In this document: in pieces, positions 1 to 4,318 of the stretch | How the letters are laid out: each line of letters begins with the position of its first letter | Numbering within the stretch: position 1 is the first letter of the stretch | NCBI GenBank assembly: GCA_000436735.1 | Contig: FR887207.1 | Coordinates: forward strand, 2,149-8,755 | Direction: 5' to 3' | DNA length: 6,607 bases | DNA from: Firmicutes bacterium CAG:170 | GTDB taxonomy: Bacteria; Bacillota; Clostridia; Oscillospirales; Oscillospiraceae | Program-made: the position numbers and the translations under genes | Notes under the pieces: generated by a model | Told to the model about the DNA's origin: nothing | Databases searched by the model: none | Seen by the model: only the letters and a program-made list of their open reading frames with translations

Positions 1-1543
1 CTGTCAGGCTGTCCAGCGCCGAGGTCGCCTCGTCCAGGATCAGCATCGGCGGGTTTTTCAGGAAAATGCGCGCGATGGAGATGCGCTGCTTCTGTCCGCC
101 GGACAGGAGTGTGCCGCGTTCGCCGACGTAGGTGTCGAAGCCGTCCGGCATCGCCAGAATGTCGTCGTAGATTTCCGCCCGTTTCGCGGCCTCCACGATC
201 TCGTCCATCGTTGCGTCGGGCCGTCCGTAGCGGATGTTTTCCAGAATGGAGTCGGCAAACAGAAATACCTCCTGCTGCACAACGCCGATGTTCTTGCGCA
301 GGCTGTGCTGCGTCAGGTCGCGCACGTCGTGGCCGTCTACCAGAATGGCGCCGTCGGTCACGTCGTAAAAGCGCGGGATGAGCTGGCAGAGCGTGGACTT
401 GCCGCCGCCGGATGGGCCGACGACCGCGACGGTCTCACCCGGCTCGACGTGCAGCGTCACGCCGTGCAGAACGTCCAGCTCCTCTTCATATGCGAACGTC
501 ACGTTCTCCACGTCGATCCGGCCCTTGACGTCGTGCAGCTCCAGCGCGTCCGGCTTGTCCTTCAGCACAGGCTCCGTGCGCATGATCTCCAGAAAGCGGG
601 AGAAGCCTGCCGTGCCGTTTGCAAACAGCTCGGAGAAGTTGGTCAGCCGCCGGATGGGGTTGACGAACGAGGTGATGTAAAGGCTGAAGGTGATCAGGTC
701 GATGTAATCCATATCGTCCTTCATGATGAGCACGCCGCCCACCGCGATGACCGCCACGGAAAGCATGGAGACGAACAGCTCCATCATGGCGTTGAACAGA
801 CCCATCTCCTTGTGGAACATGCGCTTGGAGGTCTTATACACATTGTTCGAGCGGCGGAATTTTTCCTCCTCCAGATCCTCGCTGGCAAACGCCTTGGCCG
901 TGCGCATACCGGAGAGGCTGGACTCGATGTCGGCGTTGATCGCGCCGGTTTTCTGCTTGACGAAGCGGGAGGCCTTGCTCATGGCGCGGCGGCGGCTCAT
1001 GATGATGACGAGAAAGATCGGGATCATGACGCACACGACCAGCGCCAGCCGCCATTCGACCGTGAACATGATGGCCAGCGCGCCCGCGATGGTGACCATC
1101 GAGATGAAGATATCCTCCGGGCCGTGGTGCGCCAGCTCTGTGATCTCAAAGAGGTCGGAGGTCAGGCGGCTCATGAGCTGGCCGGTGCGGTTGCGGTCGT
1201 AGAAGTCGAAGCTCAGCTCCTGCATGTGCGTGAACAGCGCGTCGCGGATATCGGCCTCGACGCGGATGCCGAACGTGTGGCCCCAGTAGCCGATGATAAA
1301 ATACAGGCAGGAGCGCAGAATATATGCCAGCACCACGATCCCCATGATAAGGAAGAAGGTCTGGTAGGCATGCGCCGGAAGGAGCTTCTGCATGGCCGTG
1401 CGCGAGACGATGGGGTAGCACAGGTCGATCAGCGACACCATCAGCGCGCAGAAGATATCCAGAACGAACAGCTTCCGGTGCGGCTTGAAGAACGACAGGA
1501 AGATCGCAAAGCCGCTTTTTTTCTGATATTCTTTCGTTGTCAT
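1..1543 (-). CDS. ABC exporter half-transporter, fused permease and ATPase (3' end outside window)
   Basis: This gene encodes an ATP-driven exporter of the MsbA/BmrA type, a membrane half-transporter expected to work as a dimer; the substrate is unknown. It runs off the left edge after 514 codons, and the family is usually about 580 residues, so only the last 60-70 residues (including the H-loop) are missing. About six hydrophobic segments lie near residues 24-46, 62-86, 145-161, 165-183, 252-274 and 280-296. The nucleotide-binding domain follows: A-loop Tyr352, Walker A GPSGGGKST (376-384), Q-loop Gln423/Gln424, signature LSGGQ (480-484), Walker B MLILDE (500-505) with catalytic Glu505, and D-loop SALD (508-511). 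All visible catalytic motifs are canonical, so the visible half-site should hydrolyse ATP. The ATG at 1541-1543 is chosen because GGAG lies 8 bases upstream and an in-frame TAA lies just before that. It is divergent from the pseudouridine synthase gene. Confidence 0.95.
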   Translation of the reverse strand, partial: MTTKEYQKKSGFAIFLSFFKPHRKLFVLDIFCALMVSLIDLCYPIVSRTAMQKLLPAHAYQTFFLIMGIVVLAYILRSCLYFIIGYWGHTFGIRVEADIRDALFTHMQELSFDFYDRNRTGQLMSRLTSDLFEITELAHHGPEDIFISMVTIAGALAIMFTVEWRLALVVCVMIPIFLVIIMSRRRAMSKASRFVKQKTGAINADIESSLSGMRTAKAFASEDLEEEKFRRSNNVYKTSKRMFHKEMGLFNAMMELFVSMLSVAVIAVGGVLIMKDDMDYIDLITFSLYITSFVNPIRRLTNFSELFANGTAGFSRFLEIMRTEPVLKDKPDALELHDVKGRIDVENVTFAYEEELDVLHGVTLHVEPGETVAVVGPSGGGKSTLCQLIPRFYDVTDGAILVDGHDVRDLTQHSLRKNIGVVQQEVFLFADSILENIRYGRPDATMDEIVEAAKRAEIYDDILAMPDGFDTYVGERGTLLSGGQKQRISIARIFLKNPPMLILDEATSALDSLT

Positions 1544-1574
1544 GGGTGGTACTCCGTTTCTTTACGCGCCGCGC

Positions 1575-1603
1575 TTGCTTTTTGATGCGGTGGCAGATAT
1601 GAT
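1575..1603 (+). promoter_or_regulatory. Predicted sigma-A-type promoter of the pseudouridine synthase gene
   Basis: TTGCTT at 1575-1580 and TATGAT at 1598-1603 are separated by 17 bases, close to the TTGACA-17-TATAAT consensus. Transcription would begin near 1610, leaving a leader of only about 20 bases that holds the GGGAGG ribosome binding site (1618-1623), 6 bases before the ATG at 1630. The 86-base gap is divergent and should also hold the ABC exporter promoter, but I see no convincing one on the minus strand. Confidence 0.6.
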
Positions 1604-1629
1604 AGACAAAACAGAATGGGAGGCAGAAT

Positions 1630-2274
1630 ATGCCTGAAATCTTATATGCAGACGCGGCGGTCGCCGTTGTTGTGAAGCCCGCCGGCGTACTTTCACAGGG
1701 AGATGCGGAAGACGCCATGCCGGCCCTGCTGCAAAAGCAGCTCGGCGGCGCGATCTTTCCGGTGCATCGGCTCGATCAGCCGACCGGCGGCGTGATGGTC
1801 TACGCCCGGACGCAGGATGCGGCGGCGAAGCTCTCCGCGCAGATGCAGTCGGAGGCGTTCGGCAAGGAATACCTCGCCGTGCTCGACGGCGCGCCGGAGC
1901 CTGCGGAAGGGGAGCTGCACGATCTGCTCTTTTTCGACCGGCAGAAGGGGAAAAGCTATGCCGTCCGGCGCAAGCGCGCGGGCGTGAAGGATGCGCGACT
2001 CGCCTACCGCGTGCTTGCGCAGGCGGAGGGGCTGACGCTGGTGCGCGTCAGACTGTTCACCGGCCGGACGCATCAGATCCGCGTCCAGTTTTCCTCACGC
2101 GGCTGGCCGCTCACCGGCGACGGCAAGTACGGCAGCCGGAATAACCGCTGCACGCCTGCGCTCTGGTCGGCGGAGCTGCATTTTGCGCATCCCGTGACCG
2201 GCGAGACGCTGACCTTCCGGTCGCAGCCGCCGGAGGCTTATCCCTGGACGCTGTTTTCGCCGGACTCCCTGTAG
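1630..2274 (+). CDS. RluA-family RNA pseudouridine synthase, short form without S4 domain
   Basis: This 214-residue protein should isomerise specific uridines of rRNA or tRNA to pseudouridine; the target base cannot be read from sequence. The catalytic motif HRLDQPTGG is at residues 46-54, with Asp49 as the expected nucleophile. The second family block, TGRTHQIRVQF, lies at 144-154, and GDGKYG at 163-168. There is no N-terminal S4 RNA-binding domain, since the protein begins directly with the catalytic domain (ILYADAAVAVVVKPAGV). The length matches E. coli RluA (about 219 residues) rather than RluC/RluD (over 300). The ATG at 1630 has GGGAGG 6 bases upstream and a good promoter. The 3' end overlaps the tail of the convergent DUF2284 gene by 37 bases (2238-2274). 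The family assignment is secure; assigning it to RluA itself is not. Confidence 0.93.
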   Translation: MPEILYADAAVAVVVKPAGVLSQGDAEDAMPALLQKQLGGAIFPVHRLDQPTGGVMVYARTQDAAAKLSAQMQSEAFGKEYLAVLDGAPEPAEGELHDLLFFDRQKGKSYAVRRKRAGVKDARLAYRVLAQAEGLTLVRVRLFTGRTHQIRVQFSSRGWPLTGDGKYGSRNNRCTPALWSAELHFAHPVTGETLTFRSQPPEAYPWTLFSPDSL

Positions 2275-2798
2275 AAGATCAGGGAATACCACGTCACAAG
2301 GTTTCCGTTGAAGAAATTCATGTCGAGCCGGTCGGCCAGCGCCGTGACCAGAATGCCGTTGCTCTCGACGCAGGGGAACATTTTTTCCGGGAAGCGGCAC
2401 GGCGCGTCCGGCCATGCGCATTTTTCGCAGATGGCGCACGACTCCGTCGAAAGGGCCATCGCATCGCCTCCGCACGCCTGCTTTACCAGCGCCAGCACCT
2501 CGTGCGTCAGCGCCTCATGCGGTGCGCGGGTCCCGAGCGTTTCTTCAATGCTGGCGATGTCATGGACCTCCGCGATCGTGGAGATCACGAGCACCGACGG
2601 ATAGGCCAGACAGCGCGCGCGGCACTCGTCCACCGTCCCGACGGCGGGCGGACAGGCCCAGCTTTTGTTGTACATCGGGCATTCCGTCTCGCAGATGCGG
2701 CGCACACGCTCCGTGAACGTCAGCTCCTCCGTTTTCAAAAATGTGTACTGATACAGCGGCAGCTCCGCAAGCTGCCGCTCAAGCTTTTCGCGGTCGAT
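2238..2798 (-). CDS. DUF2284-family cysteine-rich predicted metal-binding protein, apparent ATC start
   Basis: This is a small soluble protein of unknown function that I recognise as DUF2284, a family predicted to bind metal or an Fe-S cluster. From the start chosen here it has 186 residues and 11 cysteines. These include Cys36, Cys40 and Cys49 around the block CPMYNKSWACPPAVG, CRARC (59-63), and a ferredoxin-like C-x2-C-x2-C-x6-C at 121, 124, 127 and 134. The only conventional in-frame start is TTG at 2738, which has no Shine-Dalgarno and would remove the family-like N-terminus (LAELPLYQYTFLKTEEL). The in-frame ATC at 2796-2798 has a perfect AGGAGG (2807-2812) exactly 8 bases upstream and a promoter at 2850-2879. 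I therefore take ATC as the start, or as an altered ATG. An in-frame stop (TAA) lies further upstream, next to the -10 box. The tail overlaps the pseudouridine synthase gene. No membrane segment or signal peptide is seen. Confidence 0.85.
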   Translation of the reverse strand: MDREKLERQLAELPLYQYTFLKTEELTFTERVRRICETECPMYNKSWACPPAVGTVDECRARCLAYPSVLVISTIAEVHDIASIEETLGTRAPHEALTHEVLALVKQACGGDAMALSTESCAICEKCAWPDAPCRFPEKMFPCVESNGILVTALADRLDMNFFNGNLVTWYSLIFYRESGENSVQG

Positions 2799-2806
2799 CT
2801 TCGCCG

Positions 2807-2812
2807 CCTCCT
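2807..2812 (-). promoter_or_regulatory. Consensus ribosome binding site that decides the DUF2284 start
   Basis: On the minus strand this reads AGGAGG, followed by 8 bases (CGGCGAAG) and then ATC in the frame of the DUF2284 protein. No ATG, GTG or TTG lies within normal spacing in that frame. The TTG at 2738 is about 70 bases downstream and has no purine-rich tract before it. Confidence 0.7.
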
Positions 2813-2849
2813 CATAATTCGTTTTTCCGTATGGATTCTGTGCCTGTTC

Positions 2850-2879
2850 ATTTTACATGGCCGGGCGGCGTTTCGTCAA
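2850..2879 (-). promoter_or_regulatory. Predicted sigma-A-type promoter of the DUF2284 gene
   Basis: On the minus strand, TTGACG (2874-2879) and TAAAAT (2850-2855) are separated by 18 bases, each one mismatch from consensus. Transcription would begin near 2843, giving a leader of about 45 bases that contains AGGAGG at 2807-2812. A start of transcription here excludes translation starts upstream of about 2843 and so supports the ATC at 2798. Confidence 0.6.
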
Positions 2880-2944
2880 GCCCTCGCGGCAAAAGAAAGC
2901 CGCCGTGCAGGCGAAGCGCACGCCTGCGCATCACGCGATCCCGT

Positions 2945-2975
2945 CCGGAAGCGACACAAAGCGTGTCTTTTCCGG
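2945..2975. repeat. Imperfect stem-loop upstream of spoVT
   Basis: CCGGAA (2945-2950) and TTCCGG (2970-2975) form the outer stem. GACAC (2953-2957) and GTGTC (2963-2967) form the inner stem around the loop AAAGC. It could be an operator-like palindrome or a weak terminator (a short run of four T follows the inner stem at 2968-2971). Its function is unknown. Confidence 0.4.
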
Positions 2976-3045
2976 GAACTGAATATTTCTCCTTTCTTTG
3001 CAAACAATAGCTTTGCAGCCATACAGAGCAAATTGATACAGTATT

Positions 3046-3050
3046 GGAGG
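3046..3050 (+). promoter_or_regulatory. Ribosome binding site that fixes the spoVT start
   Basis: GGAGG lies 8 bases before the ATG at 3059. An in-frame TTG at 3044 would overlap the site itself, so it is not the start. Starting at 3059 reproduces the exact N-terminus of the SpoVT family. Confidence 0.8.
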
Positions 3051-3058
3051 AAGCCACC

Positions 3059-3235
3059 ATGAAGGCAACAGGAATCGTTAGAAGGATCGACGACCTTGGC
3101 CGCGTCGTGATCCCCAAGGAGATCCGCCGGACGCTGCGTATCCGCGAGGGCGACCCGTCACAGATAACATTGGCACGGTGGGAGAGATTCTGCTTTGCGA
3201 TGGGCGATTTTGCCAAACGGAACGGGTGGAGTTAG
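3059..3235 (+). pseudogene. spoVT: spoVT 5' remnant, interrupted after codon 33
   Basis: The first 33 residues (MKATGIVRRIDDLGRVV through REGDP) match, as I recall it, the N-terminus of SpoVT, an AbrB-like transcription factor of the developing forespore. The family is about 178 residues: an AbrB swapped-hairpin DNA-binding domain (about 1-53), then a GAF-like domain. Here the family sequence that should follow (LEIF...EVILKKYSP) is absent. From 3158 the frame reads 25 unrelated residues and ends at TAG 3233-3235, giving a 58-residue product. Loss of the last strands of the AbrB fold and of the whole GAF domain should make it inactive. The break coincides with a fall in GC content and the start of restriction-system genes, which fits insertion of an island. 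It could alternatively be a partial duplicate of an intact spoVT elsewhere. Confidence 0.85.
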
Positions 3236-3386
3236 TGCATAATGACGAAAGCGGGAGCGATGACCGTAGGTATCCGAGAGGGATGAATCATGGAAACGAA
3301 TCGCCCGGATCCATTGCGCTGCAATGGATCCGGGCGGTTTCCTCTGTCTCCATGAGGCCAGTAAGGGCGACACATGTTGTCGTATT
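3158..3386. other. Left terminal region of the inserted island, no recognised gene
   Basis: This stretch lies between the break in spoVT and the 3' end of the HAD gene. Several frames are open for 60-130 codons, but none has a recognisable domain together with a credible ribosome binding site. It contains the strong hairpin at 3302-3336. If the island was inserted by a recombinase or transposase, its end and attachment sequence should be at or just right of 3155-3160. I see no transposase or integrase in the window. Confidence 0.5.
3302..3336 (+). terminator. Perfect 16-bp hairpin, probable terminator between convergent units
   Basis: Bases 3302-3317 pair perfectly with 3321-3336 around a 3-base loop (GCT). 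The plus-strand flank is moderately T-rich (GTTTCCTCTGTCT), and the minus-strand flank is less so, so termination of rightward transcription from the spoVT remnant is more likely. It lies 50 bases past the stop of the leftward HAD gene and could act there too. The poor T-run leaves open that it is a recombinase or other protein binding palindrome belonging to the island end. Confidence 0.5.
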
Positions 3387-4295
3387 CTATACCAAATGCT
3401 TCGGAACACTAGATGCCGAGTTCGTAATTTTAGCTTTTTCGGTGTCTCGAATGCGATCAGCCATTTTCTGAATCCTGTTGGTAATCCACATATATGCAGT
3501 AGTCCCTTCTGAGTAATCCGCCTCTGCATACATATCAACGCGTCCATCCTCACGCATCTGTTCTACCTGCTGCATGGCTTCGTTGTCACCCTTGGGATAG
3601 ATCGCAAAGGTTGCGCCACCGCCCTTTTTTACAACGGAAAATGCCGGAATATCACTCGGTCCATCCGCAATATAAATCATATTTTCAAAATGAACTCTAC
3701 GATTTTCTTCCGGGATCTTGGAATTGACTTCAATTCCATCTACTTTCCCGATTCCCTTGTTTATTTCAAATATCGCTCTGGTTTTTGATGTATTGTCGAT
3801 CGTGTATACCGTTTCTCCAATAACCATGTTCCCGTCTTTGTCTGGAGTTTCTAAAAGCTCACACCCCCATACGCCGTCAACAAAAGGCATCAGCTCTGAA
3901 CCCCGGATAATTTCAGCAAATCCTGTGCTGACAATGTAGTGCTCAACTTGAATCCCATATTCCGAATAACGCTTGTCATCTTTGAACATGTTCTTGGTTT
4001 TTTCAAAAATTTCAGGAATGCCGTTATAGAATTTTTGCCTTTTCCCATACTCTTTCAGCTTTGCATTATTAAGGCCCTTTAGCGTACCATCATGCGCACA
4101 CCGAATAAAGTAATTCAGGTAGTATGTATCCCGGTTTACCCGAATTCCCTGTGCGGCAAGTTCTAATGGCCGTGCATTTACTTTTTTCCAAAAATCAGAC
4201 GATTCGATTTTATAATCCTTAAAAATTGGATCCTGCATATAGCCATCGACCAATGTTTTGTCACAGTCCCAAATAACCGCGATAATATTTGCCAT
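3387..4295 (-). CDS. HAD-superfamily hydrolase (probable phosphatase) downstream of hsdR
   Basis: This 302-residue cytosolic protein carries all four haloacid dehalogenase motifs. Motif I is DCDKT with nucleophile Asp10 and acid/base Asp12. Motif II is Ser123 in IVSTG, the likely motif III lysine is Lys171 in NTSKTRAI, and motif IV is IADGPSD with Asp211 and Asp215 for Mg2+. The arrangement fits a phosphatase, with about 105 mostly helical residues between motifs I and II acting as a C1-type cap. The substrate is unknown. The ATG at 4293-4295 is preceded by AAGGAGG (4302-4308) at 6 bases. The gene begins 23 bases after the hsdR stop on the same strand, so the two are probably co-transcribed. 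Low GC (20 of 60 at 4201-4260) contrasts with the backbone left of 3157. The C-terminus, ending PKHLV, looks intact. The superfamily call is firm; a role in defence is inference. Confidence 0.9.
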   Translation of the reverse strand: MANIIAVIWDCDKTLVDGYMQDPIFKDYKIESSDFWKKVNARPLELAAQGIRVNRDTYYLNYFIRCAHDGTLKGLNNAKLKEYGKRQKFYNGIPEIFEKTKNMFKDDKRYSEYGIQVEHYIVSTGFAEIIRGSELMPFVDGVWGCELLETPDKDGNMVIGETVYTIDNTSKTRAIFEINKGIGKVDGIEVNSKIPEENRRVHFENMIYIADGPSDIPAFSVVKKGGGATFAIYPKGDNEAMQQVEQMREDGRVDMYAEADYSEGTTAYMWITNRIQKMADRIRDTEKAKITNSASSVPKHLV

Positions 4296-4301
4296 TGTTA
4301 A

Positions 4302-4308
4302 CCTCCTT
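4302..4308 (-). promoter_or_regulatory. Strong ribosome binding site of the HAD hydrolase
   Basis: AAGGAGG on the minus strand, 6 bases before the ATG at 4295, lies inside the 23-base gap after the hsdR stop codon (4319-4321). With so short a gap there is no room for a separate promoter outside the hsdR coding sequence. Confidence 0.8.
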
Positions 4309-4318
4309 GTAAATACAT

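Larger units (their letters stand above)
2799..3058. other. Divergent intergenic region with two stem-loops
   Basis: This 260-base gap lies between the divergent DUF2284 and spoVT genes and contains no credible ORF. It holds the DUF2284 promoter and leader, a hairpin at 2905-2929 (GCAGGCG pairing with CGCCTGC around a 7-base loop, extended by two further pairs), and a nested inverted repeat at 2945-2975. In the latter, CCGGAA pairs with TTCCGG and GACAC pairs with GTGTC, with a 2-by-2 mismatch between them. The right half becomes AT-rich (about 2981-3045), as expected for a spoVT promoter, but no -35/-10 pair is convincing. Confidence 0.5.

Noticed and set aside
305..1585. 426-codon open frame on the plus strand
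   Set aside because: It is antisense to the ABC exporter, whose motifs are complete on the minus strand. The translation is His/Asp/Arg-rich without domains, as is common for antisense frames of GC-rich genes.
1146..1718. 190-codon minus-strand open frame crossing into the pseudouridine synthase gene
   Set aside because: It overlaps the ABC exporter in another frame and crosses the divergent promoter region, with no domain and no ribosome binding site.
2980..3009. Possible sigma-G promoter for spoVT (TGAATA at 2980-2985 and a CATACTA-like CAAACAA at 3001-3007)
   Set aside because: The -10 matches poorly and the 15-base spacing is shorter than the 17-18 expected, so it is not annotated.
2502..3062. 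186-codon plus-strand open frame reaching the spoVT start
   Set aside because: It is antisense to the DUF2284 gene and then crosses an intergenic region. The translation is Arg-rich and without family features.
3158..3553. 131-codon minus-strand open frame at the island end
   Set aside because: It overlaps the HAD coding sequence in another frame and includes the palindrome. No domain is recognised and the start has no good ribosome binding site.
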